DNA of 64,000 bases from Sporobacter sp942492735 (GCA_942492735.1 OW818648.1:3038001-3102000); one strand, 5' to 3'; shown: positions 49,216 through 58,648, counted from the first letter of the stretch. The notes: generated by a model from the letters alone, not told the origin. Program-made: numbers and translations.

Positions 49216-50064
49216 ATGTTTCTCATTACGGCTAAGAAGAATTTAAACGAAACCGTTACCCTCATGGATGTCGAGGCACCAGAGATTGCAAAAAAAGCTC
49301 TGGCAGGCCAATTCATCATTTTCAGGCTCGATGAATTCGGCGAGCGTGTTCCCCTCACCATCGCGGATACAGATCCTGTACGCGGAACAGTAACGATCAT
49401 CTTCCAGATTGTCGGTCGTTCGACGATGATTCTCAATCAGATGAACGCCGGTGACAAGATTTTAGATTTCGTTGGCCCTCTCGGTATGCCAACACACATC
49501 GAAGGTATTAAGAGAGTCGTCATCGTCGGCGGCGGCGTCGGCAACGCGATAGCCTATCCTTCGGCAAAAGCACTCTTTAATAATGGCGCGACGGTTGATG
49601 TTATCGCCGGTTTCCGTTCCAAGGATATCGTCATTCTGGAGGATGAAATGCGCGCTGTCAGCACAAATTATTACCTCATGACAGATGACGGCACCGCCGG
49701 TGAAAAAGGCTTCACAACCACGAAGCTTAAAGAGCTGCTTGAATCAGGAAATAAATATGACATGGTCATCGCTATCGGCCCGATCATCATGATGAAGATG
49801 ATTGCGCAGACAGCGCAGCCGTTTGGTGTACCCTGCACGGTGAGTCTCAATCCGATCATGATTGACGGCACCGGCATGTGCGGCTGCTGCCGCGTTACGG
49901 TCGACGGCAAAATGCGTTTCGCCTGTGTCGAAGGCCCCGACTTTGACGCATATAAGGTTGATTTCGATGAGCTGATGAAGCGCAACTCCCTTTACAAGGA
50001 ACGAGAGATACATGATAAAGATCATATCTGCAACCTGACAGGAGGTGTCAGAACACATGCCTAA
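49216..50064 (+). CDS. nfnA: NADH-dependent ferredoxin:NADP+ oxidoreductase subunit A
   Basis: 282 residues. FAD-binding (RVPLTIADTDPVRGTVTIIF) and NAD-binding (VVIVGGGVGNAIAYPSAKAL) domains of the ferredoxin reductase type, and a C-terminal cluster motif DGTGMCGCCRVTVDGKMRFA C for a [2Fe-2S] centre. With NfnB it forms the electron-bifurcating transhydrogenase that couples reduced ferredoxin and NADH to NADP+ reduction. AGGAGG precedes the ATG. It ends inside the nfnB start region (8-base overlap). It was historically also called sulfide dehydrogenase beta. Confidence 0.92.
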   Translation: MFLITAKKNLNETVTLMDVEAPEIAKKALAGQFIIFRLDEFGERVPLTIADTDPVRGTVTIIFQIVGRSTMILNQMNAGDKILDFVGPLGMPTHIEGIKRVVIVGGGVGNAIAYPSAKALFNNGATVDVIAGFRSKDIVILEDEMRAVSTNYYLMTDDGTAGEKGFTTTKLKELLESGNKYDMVIAIGPIIMMKMIAQTAQPFGVPCTVSLNPIMIDGTGMCGCCRVTVDGKMRFACVEGPDFDAYKVDFDELMKRNSLYKEREIHDKDHICNLTGGVRTHA

Positions 50065-51454
50065 CATGGATTTGAAGAAAACACCGATTCCGGAGCAAGA
50101 GCCGGATATCAGAAACAAAAACTTTAAGGAAGTATCACTTGGGTATACGGAAGAGCAGGCCAAAAACGAGGCGGCCAGATGCTTGAACTGCAAAAACAAG
50201 CCTTGTGTTGCCGGCTGTCCCGTGAATGTCCGCATTCCAGAATTTATTACCAAAATCAGTGAAGGCGATTACGAGGGCGCTTACGAAATCCTCACGTCCA
50301 CAAACAGTCTGCCCGCCGTCTGCGGCCGTGTGTGCCCGCAGGAGTCCCAGTGCGAAGAATTGTGTGTACGCGCAAAAAAGGGCGAGCCCGTCGGCATAGG
50401 ACGGCTTGAGCGTTTTGCAGCTGACCGCCATATGACATGCGCCCAGAAAAACAGCTGTCCGACAATCCCAAAAAACGGGCATAAGGTTGCTGTTGTCGGT
50501 TCCGGTCCTGCGGGACTGACCTGCGCCGGTGACTTGGCCATGGCCGGCTGCGAGGTCACAGTTTTTGAATCGCTCCACGAAGCCGGCGGCGTTCTCATCT
50601 ACGGTATACCCGAATTCCGTCTTCCCAAAGCAATCGTCAAAAAAGAGGTTGAAGGCCTGGAGGCTCTCGGTATCACGATTAAAAAAGACGTTGTTGTCGG
50701 CAGAACTATTACTGTTGATGACCTTTTCGCCGATGGGTTTGAAGCCGTTTTCATCGGCAGCGGCGCAGGTCTGCCCGAATTTCTGAAAATCGAGGGCGAA
50801 TCTCTGCTCGGTGTCTATTCGGCAAACGAGTATTTAACAAGAATCAACCTGATGAAATCCTATCTCGATGGCTATGATACACCGGCTGTCAAAAGCAAGT
50901 GCGTTGCCGTCGTCGGCGGCGGAAACGTTGCAATGGACGCAGCCCGCTGCGCCAAACGCATGGGCGCTGAGCATGTTTACGTCATTTATCGCCGCTCAAT
51001 GGATGAGCTTCCGGCCCGTAAAGAGGAAGTCCACCATGCAATCGAGGAAGGCATCGAATTCAAACTTCTCAACAATCCTACTAAAATTATCGGAGACGCA
51101 AACAGCCGCGTCACAGCGATTGAATGTATCCAGATGGAACTCGGCGAACCCGATGCCTCCGGACGCAGACGACCGGTACCGGTTGAAGGCTCAAACTTTA
51201 CGATCGATGTTGACACCGTGATCATCTCCGTCGGCACAAGTCCCAATCCGCTCATTAAATCCACAACAAAGGGTCTTGAGTCAAATAAGTACGGCTGCCT
51301 TGTTGCTGATGCGTCCGGCGCAACCACGCGCGAAGGCGTATTCGCCGGCGGCGACGCCGTCACAGGCGCCGCAACTGTCATTCTCGCCGCAGGCGCCGGT
51401 AAAACAGCCGCGGAAGCAATACTCAAGTATTTAAAAGAAAAAACCGGTAAATAG
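50057..51454 (+). CDS. nfnB: NADH-dependent ferredoxin:NADP+ oxidoreductase subunit B (GltD-like)
   Basis: 465 residues homologous to the glutamate synthase small subunit. The N-terminal cluster domain has EAARCLNCKNKPCVAGCPVN, then LPAVCGRVCPQESQCEELCV; FAD-binding is KVAVVGSGPAGLTCAGDLAM, with GIPEFRLPKAIVKKEVE, and NADPH-binding is CVAVVGGGNVAMDAARCAKR. The start at 50057 is chosen over GTG 50045 because AGGAGGTG covers the latter. No large GltB subunit is encoded nearby, which favours NfnB over glutamate synthase. Confidence 0.92.
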   Translation: MPNMDLKKTPIPEQEPDIRNKNFKEVSLGYTEEQAKNEAARCLNCKNKPCVAGCPVNVRIPEFITKISEGDYEGAYEILTSTNSLPAVCGRVCPQESQCEELCVRAKKGEPVGIGRLERFAADRHMTCAQKNSCPTIPKNGHKVAVVGSGPAGLTCAGDLAMAGCEVTVFESLHEAGGVLIYGIPEFRLPKAIVKKEVEGLEALGITIKKDVVVGRTITVDDLFADGFEAVFIGSGAGLPEFLKIEGESLLGVYSANEYLTRINLMKSYLDGYDTPAVKSKCVAVVGGGNVAMDAARCAKRMGAEHVYVIYRRSMDELPARKEEVHHAIEEGIEFKLLNNPTKIIGDANSRVTAIECIQMELGEPDASGRRRPVPVEGSNFTIDVDTVIISVGTSPNPLIKSTTKGLESNKYGCLVADASGATTREGVFAGGDAVTGAATVILAAGAGKTAAEAILKYLKEKTGK

Positions 51455-51484
51455 CATCACCACCACTACCCTACCCAATATCGA

Positions 51485-51515
51485 AGCGGCTGCGGAGTAT
51501 TCCTCCGCAGCCGCT
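51485..51515. terminator. Bidirectional terminator between nfnB and the Crh-like gene
   Basis: AGCGGCTGCGGAG / CTCCGCAGCCGCT arms with a 5-base loop; T-rich on the plus strand (TAATTTTATTATTTT). Confidence 0.88.
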
Positions 51516-51529
51516 CTAATTTTATTATT

Positions 51530-51760
51530 TTAGCAAATCAGAAATTGTGCGATATCTTTCTCAAATGCCTTGGTGTCGTCTTCATCTTCGACAACAAGCT
51601 TTAGGTCGGTCTCTATCGTGCAGAGCATCAGACCGAGAAGAGATTTTGCATCGGCATATCCGGATTTTCCGTGTACCCAGATGTCAAATGGGTATTTTTC
51701 AGCAATCTTATTCAGCTTCTGAGCATCTTCAGATGTTGTGATTTTGATATTAAAAGTCAT
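51530..51760 (-). CDS. HPr-like protein lacking the phosphorylatable His
   Basis: 76 residues with the HPr fold. The segment after the first strand is ITTSEDAQKLNKIA instead of the GLHARPA that carries His15, so transfer in the sugar phosphotransferase system is unlikely. The regulatory-Ser region is kept: HGKSGYADAKSLLGLMLC, Ser about residue 40. This matches Crh-type regulators in general plan. AGGAAGGGG lies upstream of the ATG. It is single, between the nfnB terminator and purB. Confidence 0.85.
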   Translation of the reverse strand: MTFNIKITTSEDAQKLNKIAEKYPFDIWVHGKSGYADAKSLLGLMLCTIETDLKLVVEDEDDTKAFEKDIAQFLIC

Positions 51761-51927
51761 TTAATATCCCCTTCCTTACATTCTAAAATTAGTTTAATTT
51801 GACGAACAAAGTGATGCGTAAATCATACAGCATAAACAAGCCCTCGTCAAGCGTTTTGCTGCCATAATATGCCTTCTGTCGAACAAAAATATGACGTCAA
51901 TACCTGCGCTTGCTTGTCATAAAATTC

Positions 51928-53364
51928 TCATACTTTAAGTTCTGTCTCCAGATTGTTCCCTATGTTCTGCTTCCCCAAAAGCAGCGGCATGACGTGTCTT
52001 TCAAGAAACTCCTTCACCTGCTTCGGCGCTCTGCCGACGTACATTAAAGGGTCGAGTTCGGATCTGATCTCTCCTTCAGTCAAACCGAAAAGCGGATCAT
52101 TGGCGATGCGGGATATGAGATCATTTGGCAGACCCTGCTCTTTGACGGCATTGCCTGCAGCGATCGAGTGAACGCGAATGGCCTCATGAAGCTCCTGCCG
52201 GTTGCCTCCCCTTTTGACTGCTTTCATCATAATGTTTTCTGTCGCCATAAACGGCAGCTCATCTTGAATATGCTTCTCAATGACTTTGGGGTAGACTTTT
52301 ATACCGGACGCCACATTGAGATAAATGTTGAGAATCGCATCGACTGCTAAAAAAGCTTCCGGCACAGAGATGCGTTTATTCGCCGAATCGTCGAGCGTAC
52401 GTTCAAACCACTGGTTATACGACGTCATGGCACCGTTTAATGAATCGGTGATGACGTACCGCGCTAATGAGCAAATACGTTCACAGCGCATGGGGTTTCT
52501 CTTATACGGCATCGCCGAAGAACCGATCTGCTTACCCTCAAAAGGCTCCTCGCATTCTTTAAGATGGCTCAGCAATCGTAAGTCTGTGGCGAATTTCCCG
52601 GCGCTCTGGGCAATACCGGATAGTGTCGCAAGTACTCCGGCGTCAACTTTTCTCGAATATGTCTGTCCGGATACCGGTACAATATCGTCAAAGCCCATTT
52701 CTTTTGCTATGAGTTCTTCCATTATTCTAATTTTATCATGGTCACCGTCAAACAGCTCCATGAAGCTCGCCTGTGTCCCCGTCGTCCCTTTTGAACCGAG
52801 CAGCTTCAGTGTCTCGAGACGGTATTGTACCTCGTTAAGGTCCATCAATAGCTCATTTATCCATAAAGAGGCGCGTTTCCCGACTGTCGTCAGCTGCGCA
52901 GGCTGAAAATGTGTGAAGCCGAGCGTGGGTAAGGCCTTGAATTTGTCAGCGAATGCTGCAAGCCGCTCAATGACCTGAAGCAACTTCATCCGGATAAGCG
53001 CAAGACCTTCACGCATCAAAATAATATCTGTATTGTCGCCGACGTAGCAGCTCGTTGCGCCCAGATGGATAATCGGGAAAGCTTTCGGACAAATTTTTCC
53101 GAAGGCGTGGACATGTGCCATCACATCGTGTCGCAGCTCTTTTTCCATTTTTGCAGCGTACACGTAGTCAATATCGTCAATATGCGCTTCCATCTCTTCA
53201 ATCTGTTCCTCAGAGATGTTGAGGCCAAGCGCCTTCTCCGATCTCGCCAGCGCAATCCACAGCTTCCGCCATGTTGAAAACTTTTTGTCCGCAGAGAACA
53301 GATATAGCATCTCATCACTGGCATATCGTGAGGATAAAGGGCTTTCATACGTATTTGTCGGCAT
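51928..53364 (-). CDS. purB: Adenylosuccinate lyase
   Basis: Cleaves SAICAR and adenylosuccinate in purine synthesis. 478 residues. The fumarase/aspartase fold shows VMAHVHAFGKICPKAFPIIH, LGATSCYVGDNTDIILM, TLGFTHFQPAQLTTVGKRAS (catalytic His) and the signature GSSAMPYKRNPMRCERICSL. AAAGGA precedes the ATG at 53364. It lies alone here, away from other pur genes. Confidence 0.97.
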   Translation of the reverse strand: MPTNTYESPLSSRYASDEMLYLFSADKKFSTWRKLWIALARSEKALGLNISEEQIEEMEAHIDDIDYVYAAKMEKELRHDVMAHVHAFGKICPKAFPIIHLGATSCYVGDNTDIILMREGLALIRMKLLQVIERLAAFADKFKALPTLGFTHFQPAQLTTVGKRASLWINELLMDLNEVQYRLETLKLLGSKGTTGTQASFMELFDGDHDKIRIMEELIAKEMGFDDIVPVSGQTYSRKVDAGVLATLSGIAQSAGKFATDLRLLSHLKECEEPFEGKQIGSSAMPYKRNPMRCERICSLARYVITDSLNGAMTSYNQWFERTLDDSANKRISVPEAFLAVDAILNIYLNVASGIKVYPKVIEKHIQDELPFMATENIMMKAVKRGGNRQELHEAIRVHSIAAGNAVKEQGLPNDLISRIANDPLFGLTEGEIRSELDPLMYVGRAPKQVKEFLERHVMPLLLGKQNIGNNLETELKV

Positions 53365-53393
53365 AATATTAGTCCTTTCGGTGGAAACATAAT

Positions 53394-53429
53394 GGCTGCC
53401 TCGATTGTGTTAATCTAACCGAGACAGCC
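53394..53429 (-). terminator. Hairpin downstream of the cysteine desulfurase gene
   Basis: GGCTG.CTCG / CGAG.CAGCC arms with one mismatch each side, about 70 bases past the nifS stop and just before purB. Confidence 0.5.
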
Positions 53430-53498
53430 TAATTATATATCACATAGTTAAGATTTTCTAGTCTTTCCGGAATTTTTGCAGCCAATCGTTACTTCGTA

Positions 53499-54680
53499 TT
53501 AGTAGTCATCTAGATTGAAGTCAACTCCAAAAGACTTGACGGTTGCAGCCTTCTGGAGGACGGACGGCATGGAAGCAATAATATAATCAACATCGTCAAC
53601 GGTATTGTCTTCATTTAAAGAGAACCTTAAAGGTGACATCGCATCTTTTTTTGAATAACCGGCTGCCTGCAGTACGCGTGAAGGTTCACCGGAGCCGGCG
53701 CTGCAAGCGCTGCCCGAGCTGGCGCAGATGCCTGCCTCACTGAGCAGCGGTACAAGCGGTGCTCCTTCAAGCCCTTTAAAGATAAACGAAGCCAGCCCCG
53801 GCAGTCTGTTTTGTGCCTCTCCGGTCAGCTCGGCTCCCGGGAGTTTCAAAACGCCGTCAATCAGACGGTCTCTGAGCACTGTGATATACGCTATATGTTC
53901 ATCCATATGGTCTGCTGCATCGCCAAGTGCTGCAGCCATGCCCACAATTCCTGGAACATTGGATGTACCCGAGCGGCGGCCTTTCTCTTGTCCGCCGCCG
54001 ATCATCATCGGCGGGACAAGCATCTTTAAATTCACATATAACGCGCCGATTCCCTTTGGTCCTCGGAATTTATGCCCTGACATGGACAGCATATCAACAC
54101 CGAGCTCTTCAACATTGACAGGTATGTGTCCCACAGCCTGTACGGCATCCGTATGAAACAACACCTTCCGCCGTTTTGCGACCGCACAGAGCTCCTTGAT
54201 TGGGAGGATTGTACCGATTTCATTGTTCGCCAGCATCATACTGACTAAAATCGTATCTTCCCGTATTGCATCATCCAGCTGCTCAGGTTGCACCTGTCCA
54301 TATTGATTGACGGGCAGATAAGAAATCTCAAAACCGTCCTGTTCCAATTTTTTCGCTGTTTTATAAACGGCGCTGTGTTCAATTGCCGTCGTAATGATAT
54401 GCCTGCCCTTTTTTCTGCGTAGCTCTACAGCGCCGAAAAGGGCCCAGTTATCTGATTCCGTTCCGCCTGACGTGAAGAAAATCTCATTGATGCGTGCACC
54501 GAGTGCGTCTGCTATTTTCTTGCGTGAATCCTCTACAGCGCGCTTTGCTTCGGTACCGAAGCTGTGCGTTGCCGATGGATTGCCGTAATTGTCTCTTAAG
54601 TACGGAAGCATGGCATCAAACGCCACGTTCGACACCGCAGTTGTTGCGGCATTATCAACATATATTCTTGTATCAGCCAT
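53499..54680 (-). CDS. nifS: Cysteine desulfurase, NifS/IscS type
   Basis: PLP enzyme releasing sulfur from cysteine for Fe-S clusters or thio-modification. 393 residues from 54680 (MADTRIYVDNAATT), with GAGAGGG upstream; a reading from 55019 would overlap aspB. It shows EIFFTSGGTESDNWALFG, SMSGHKFRGPKGIGALYVNL (PLP Lys) and the catalytic loop CASSGSACSAGSGEPSRVLQ (Cys about 326). It has no adjacent iscU, so the acceptor is unknown. A short palindrome separates it from aspB upstream. Confidence 0.95.
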   Translation of the reverse strand: MADTRIYVDNAATTAVSNVAFDAMLPYLRDNYGNPSATHSFGTEAKRAVEDSRKKIADALGARINEIFFTSGGTESDNWALFGAVELRRKKGRHIITTAIEHSAVYKTAKKLEQDGFEISYLPVNQYGQVQPEQLDDAIREDTILVSMMLANNEIGTILPIKELCAVAKRRKVLFHTDAVQAVGHIPVNVEELGVDMLSMSGHKFRGPKGIGALYVNLKMLVPPMMIGGGQEKGRRSGTSNVPGIVGMAAALGDAADHMDEHIAYITVLRDRLIDGVLKLPGAELTGEAQNRLPGLASFIFKGLEGAPLVPLLSEAGICASSGSACSAGSGEPSRVLQAAGYSKKDAMSPLRFSLNEDNTVDDVDYIIASMPSVLQKAATVKSFGVDFNLDDY

Positions 54681-54760
54681 TTTTTCCCTCTCAGTATCGC
54701 CGCACCGGTATACAAACCAGAAGAATTGTTTCTTGTTCTGTGTTACGCCAACAATACAGG

Positions 54761-54781
54761 GCGGATACGAGATCCGCCCCA
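54761..54781. repeat. Short dispersed palindrome between aspB and nifS
   Basis: GGGCGGATACGAGATCCGCCC, the same family as 4643-4740. Confidence 0.6.
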
Positions 54782-54813
54782 ACAAGTATGCGAAGACTAC
54801 AACAGTATTGTTT

Positions 54814-56004
54814 CTAGTCCTTGAGGAACTTTTCCAGCCTGTTGAGTCCCTCAACGATGTTCTCCATCGATGCGGCATATGTCCATCGGACAAAGTTCGG
54901 CGCGCCAAAGCCGCTGCATGGGACAACGGCAACAAGGCCTTTTTCAAGAAATGCCAAAGCAAAATCGTCGCCGTTATTAATGACGCGTCCGCCCAGTGTT
55001 TTTCCGAGCAGCTTCTCAATATTCATCATGATATAAAACGCGCCGTCCGGCTTAATGCAGCTGACGCCTTCGATGGTATTCATGCGCTCGACGATATAGT
55101 TCCGTCGCTCCTCGAACACCTTGCGCATTTCCAGGATGCCCTCCTGTGGCCCGTTCAAGCCTTCAATAGCGGCATATTGAGAAATCGTGCTGGGAGCGCT
55201 TGTTGCGTGGCTTAAATAGTTCGACATGACCTTTGCGATCTGCGCGTTTGAGGCTGAATAGCCAATGCGCCATCCGGTCATGGCATAGGATTTTGAAACG
55301 CCGTTGATGAGGACAGTGCGGTCCTTTAAATCCTTACCTAATGAAGCAATGCTGACGAATTCCTTATTATCATACACAAGACCGTAGTAGATTTCATCCG
55401 AAATAATATAAAGGTCGTGTTTGATGCAGACATCGGTCAGCGCGACGAGCTCTTCCCTGCTATACAGCATTCCTGTCGGATTTGACGGATTGTTAATAAT
55501 AATGAGCTTCGATTGTTTTGTAACGGCTGCTTCGAGTTGTTTCGGTGTTATTTTAAAGTCATCTTTTTCTTCGGCATTAATGATGACCGGTATACCCCCT
55601 GCCATCTTGACCGCCTCGGTATATGTGACCCAGTAAGGCGCAGGAACAATGACCTCATCGCCGGGATTGATGAGCGCCATCAGGGCGACAAACACGTTGT
55701 GCTTCGCTCCGCTCGCAACGACGATCTGCGTGTAGTCGTAATCCACGCCGCAATCCGTCTTCAGCCTTGCAGCCGCTGCTTTGCGCAGTGGAATAATGCC
55801 GGCTGCCGGCGTATATTTCGTTTCGCCCGCACGGATAGCCTTGATGGCCGCTTCTTTAATATTGTCAGGCGTATCGAAATCGGGTTCTCCGGTGCCAAAT
55901 CCGACAACATCCAGGCCATCGGCTTTCATTTGTTTTGCAAGGGCATCGACTGCCAGTGTTGTTGAAGCCTGCACAGACGATGCGATTTTAGACAATTCTT
56001 TCAT
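54814..56004 (-). CDS. aspB: Aspartate aminotransferase, subgroup Ib
   Basis: 396 residues, PLP fold type I. Recognised stretches are VVGFGTGEPDFDTPDNIKEA, YTPAAGIIPLRKAAAARL, INNPSNPTGMLYSREELVAL, YIISDEIYYGLVYD and NGVSKSYAMTGWRIGYSASN with the PLP Lys. It probably interconverts aspartate and oxaloacetate using glutamate, though aromatic or other substrates are possible in this subgroup. AAAGGAG precedes the ATG. Promoter at 56065-56093. Confidence 0.92.
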   Translation of the reverse strand: MKELSKIASSVQASTTLAVDALAKQMKADGLDVVGFGTGEPDFDTPDNIKEAAIKAIRAGETKYTPAAGIIPLRKAAAARLKTDCGVDYDYTQIVVASGAKHNVFVALMALINPGDEVIVPAPYWVTYTEAVKMAGGIPVIINAEEKDDFKITPKQLEAAVTKQSKLIIINNPSNPTGMLYSREELVALTDVCIKHDLYIISDEIYYGLVYDNKEFVSIASLGKDLKDRTVLINGVSKSYAMTGWRIGYSASNAQIAKVMSNYLSHATSAPSTISQYAAIEGLNGPQEGILEMRKVFEERRNYIVERMNTIEGVSCIKPDGAFYIMMNIEKLLGKTLGGRVINNGDDFALAFLEKGLVAVVPCSGFGAPNFVRWTYAASMENIVEGLNRLEKFLKD

Positions 56005-56064
56005 GTAAATACTCCTTTAATGAATCCGAACTGCATCATTGTTTATCATGCTCGATTTTAAATT

Positions 56065-56093
56065 ATTATATTTTAAATCCTGCAGATTTGCAA
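56065..56093 (-). promoter_or_regulatory. Promoter of aspB
   Basis: TTGCAA, 17 bases, TATAAT on the minus strand, 61 bases before the start. Confidence 0.7.
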
Positions 56094-56203
56094 GTATTTC
56101 ACGTCATATTCGTTAAGTTTTGCATTTTTTACAAAGCGAACATTCATAGTGCGGGTATTTATTGATATTATTCCGAAATTCTGCTTAAAAAATGAATGCA
56201 AAC

Positions 56204-56244
56204 AAAAAAGCGGCAAGGTTTGGTTCACACCCAACCTGCCGCTT
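56204..56244 (-). terminator. Terminator of the ior-paaK-ACT operon
   Basis: AAGCGGCAGGTT / AACCTTGCCGCTT arms, then TTTTTTG on the minus strand; 12 bases past the ACT gene. Confidence 0.88.
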
Positions 56245-56255
56245 CACGTTATGAT

Positions 56256-56687
56256 CTACATCTCGTATAATTCGCCGGGTGACGCCAGTATGACGCCTTT
56301 GGCCGATAAAACAGTGATGGCCTTATCGTTGTCCTCCACACGGATGATGACATATGCCCTGCCTGGCTCGTGCATAATAAAGGCGTAGACGTACTCGACG
56401 CTGATGCCCTCGTCTGAAAGAATCCTTAGGACTTTTGCCAAGCTGCCAGGTGTATCCGAAACTGACACGGCGATGACCTTGTTGACCGAGGTCACACAGT
56501 CGGCCTCACGCAAGACCTCCAAGGCCTTTGCTGGTTTATCGACAATGAGCCGTAGTATGCCGAAATCCGACGTGTCCGCAATTGACATCGCACGCAGGTC
56601 AATCCCTTTTGCCCCGAGTGTTTCGATCACTTCGACCAGTTTGCCGGGTTTATTTTCCACAAATACAGAAATCTGATCAATAGTCAT
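56256..56687 (-). CDS. Tandem ACT-domain protein
   Basis: 143 residues made of two ACT domains: ISVFVENKPGKLVEVIETLG (about 5-24) and IAVSVSDTPGSLAKVLRILS (about 72-91). ACT domains bind amino acids. The start at 56687 follows GGAGG; the ATG at 56705 lies upstream of it. It ends the ior-paaK unit, where such proteins are frequently found, and probably senses an aromatic amino acid; this is inferred from context. No catalytic or DNA-binding domain is fused. Confidence 0.9.
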   Translation of the reverse strand: MTIDQISVFVENKPGKLVEVIETLGAKGIDLRAMSIADTSDFGILRLIVDKPAKALEVLREADCVTSVNKVIAVSVSDTPGSLAKVLRILSDEGISVEYVYAFIMHEPGRAYVIIRVEDNDKAITVLSAKGVILASPGELYEM

Positions 56688-56729
56688 AACCATTCCTCCG
56701 ATCATTAATGGACCTCATAAAATCACTGT

Positions 56730-58028
56730 TCATATCTTGCGCTTGTCGATAACACGGACGGCCTTGCCTTCGCTGCGCGTCATGCTTTTCGGTGCTTTCA
56801 GCGTCACTTTAGCCGCGATGCCGAGCATCGATTTCAGCTTTTCCATCAGTTCTTTTTCTCTGTTCTCAATCGCCTTGACTGTATCAGAGAACATCTCAGG
56901 GTTCATCTCGACACATACTTCAAGCGTATCAGAATGGTTGACACGGTCGACGATTATCTGGTAGTTGGCTGATAAACCGTACCCCATCAGAACTGTCTCA
57001 ATCTGCGACGGGAAAACGTTGACGCCGCGGATGATGAGCATGTCGTCGCTCCGACCCATGGGCTTTGCCATTTTGATGAGTGTTCTGCCGCACGAGCACT
57101 TTTTACGGCTGAGTATGCATATATCGCGCGTTCTATAACGTAAAAGCGGAAACGCTTCCTTGCTGATGCAGGAAAACACGAGTTCTCCTTTTGAGCCTTC
57201 GGGTAACACCTCTCCAGTGTCGGGATTGATGATTTCAGCGATAAAATGATCCTCATTGATATGCATGCCGGTCTGCTCTGAGCATTCGAAAGAAACACCG
57301 GGGCCGATAATCTCCGTCAAGCCATAAATGTCATATGCTTTAATACCCAGATTCTCCTCGAGTCGCTGACGCATTTCTTCGCTCCAGGCTTCCGCTCCGA
57401 AAATACCCGCTTTGAGCTTGATTTGATCTCTTAGTCCTGTTTCATTGATCGTTTCGGCGAGAAATTCAGCATAAGAAGGGGTGCAGCAGAGAATCGTCGA
57501 GCCAAGATCACACATAAACTGCAGCTGACGGTCTGTACTGCCTGAGGACATTGGGAGCGTCATGCAGCCGACTTTGTGCGAGCCGCCATTGAGCCCCATA
57601 CCGCCGGTGAACAAGCCATAACCGTAGCTGACGTGAACGACATCGTCCTTATTGCCGCCGGCAGCGACAATTGAGCGCGCACAGCAGTCATCCCAGAGAT
57701 CAAGGTCATTTTGCGTGTAGAATGCGACAACGCGCTTGCCCGTTGTTCCGCTCGTCGAATGTATACGGACACAGTCTTTTAGCGGGACGGCCAGCAGACC
57801 GTATGGATAAGCGTCGCGAAGGTCGGATTTACTGATGAAGGGCAGCTTGCCCAGGTCCTCGACAGACTTTATGTCCGCCGGTGTTACGCCCTTTGCCTCC
57901 ATAAGATTTCTATAATATGGAACATTATCATATAGCCGCTTGACGGTCTGGACAAGGCGTTCATCCTGAATTTTTTTCATTGCTTCCGGTGCTGCGCATT
58001 CGATATCAGGCTGGAAGTAATTTTGCAA
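56730..58028 (-). CDS. paaK: Phenylacetate-CoA ligase family enzyme
   Basis: Forms aryl-acetyl-CoA from the acid, CoA and ATP, or works in the reverse direction to make ATP when coupled to IOR. About 432 residues of the ANL superfamily. The phosphate-binding loop is IHSTSGTTGKRVVAFYTQND, with AYDIYGLTEIIGPGVSFECS and LRYRTRDICILSRKKCSCGR; the last has a Cys pair. TTG at 58028 is favoured because AAGGA sits 9 bases upstream; an ATG at 58037 abuts that site. It follows iorB by about 44 bases. Confidence 0.92.
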   Translation of the reverse strand: MQNYFQPDIECAAPEAMKKIQDERLVQTVKRLYDNVPYYRNLMEAKGVTPADIKSVEDLGKLPFISKSDLRDAYPYGLLAVPLKDCVRIHSTSGTTGKRVVAFYTQNDLDLWDDCCARSIVAAGGNKDDVVHVSYGYGLFTGGMGLNGGSHKVGCMTLPMSSGSTDRQLQFMCDLGSTILCCTPSYAEFLAETINETGLRDQIKLKAGIFGAEAWSEEMRQRLEENLGIKAYDIYGLTEIIGPGVSFECSEQTGMHINEDHFIAEIINPDTGEVLPEGSKGELVFSCISKEAFPLLRYRTRDICILSRKKCSCGRTLIKMAKPMGRSDDMLIIRGVNVFPSQIETVLMGYGLSANYQIIVDRVNHSDTLEVCVEMNPEMFSDTVKAIENREKELMEKLKSMLGIAAKVTLKAPKSMTRSEGKAVRVIDKRKI

Positions 58029-58072
58029 GTGAACCATTCCTTTCGTTTAAATTTTTAGAGATTGACGAAGTC

Positions 58073-58648
58073 TTAACCGGCATTCCGTCCCAGCTCAAAG
58101 GCCTTGCGGTTAAGCTCGAGGAATTTTGGCGGTACGCTTTCTTCTATCGCTTTTTGCCATGTCTCCAGAGAGAGCGGGAAATATTTCGATAATCTGCCAA
58201 TCAATACGATGTTGACGGCCTTCGATGACCCGGCCTTTTCTGCAAGCGATAAGGCGTCGAAAGCGTCGATTTTCGCTCCGGTGTCCTTCATTTTACGGGC
58301 AAGTTCTTCTGGATATTGAGCAACACCCGTGATGACGGGCATCGGCTCAATCTGTTGGATATTGGTGATGATCTGCCCTTCCGGGGCGAGGTAATTAATC
58401 CAACGCGCCGCTTCTAAAAGCTCAAAGGATACAAGGTAATCGGCTTCTCCGGCATCGATGACGGGTGAGGCGACCTTATCACCGTAGCGGACATAAGTGA
58501 CAACCGAGCCGCCGCGCTGAGACATGCCGTGAACCTCGCTCACCTTGACGTCATACCCTTCGTTCACGAGCAGCCGGCCAAGCAGTTTACTCGCCAGCAG
58601 CGAGCCCTGCCCGCCAACGCCGACGATCATGATATTTTGTGTTTTCAT
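58073..58648 (-). CDS. iorB: Indolepyruvate:ferredoxin oxidoreductase beta subunit
   Basis: 191 residues of the pyruvate:ferredoxin oxidoreductase gamma type: NIMIVGVGGQGSLLASKLLG (about 5-24) and KVSEVHGMSQRGGSVVTYVR. It pairs with IorA to decarboxylate aryl pyruvates to aryl-acetyl-CoA with reduction of ferredoxin. It overlaps the iorA stop by four bases, implying coupled synthesis. Confidence 0.96.
   Translation of the reverse strand: MKTQNIMIVGVGGQGSLLASKLLGRLLVNEGYDVKVSEVHGMSQRGGSVVTYVRYGDKVASPVIDAGEADYLVSFELLEAARWINYLAPEGQIITNIQQIEPMPVITGVAQYPEELARKMKDTGAKIDAFDALSLAEKAGSSKAVNIVLIGRLSKYFPLSLETWQKAIEESVPPKFLELNRKAFELGRNAG

Noticed and set aside
53499..55019. Long version of the cysteine desulfurase gene starting at 55019
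   Set aside because: The added 113 codons overlap aspB in another frame; a good start with GAGAGGG exists at 54680.
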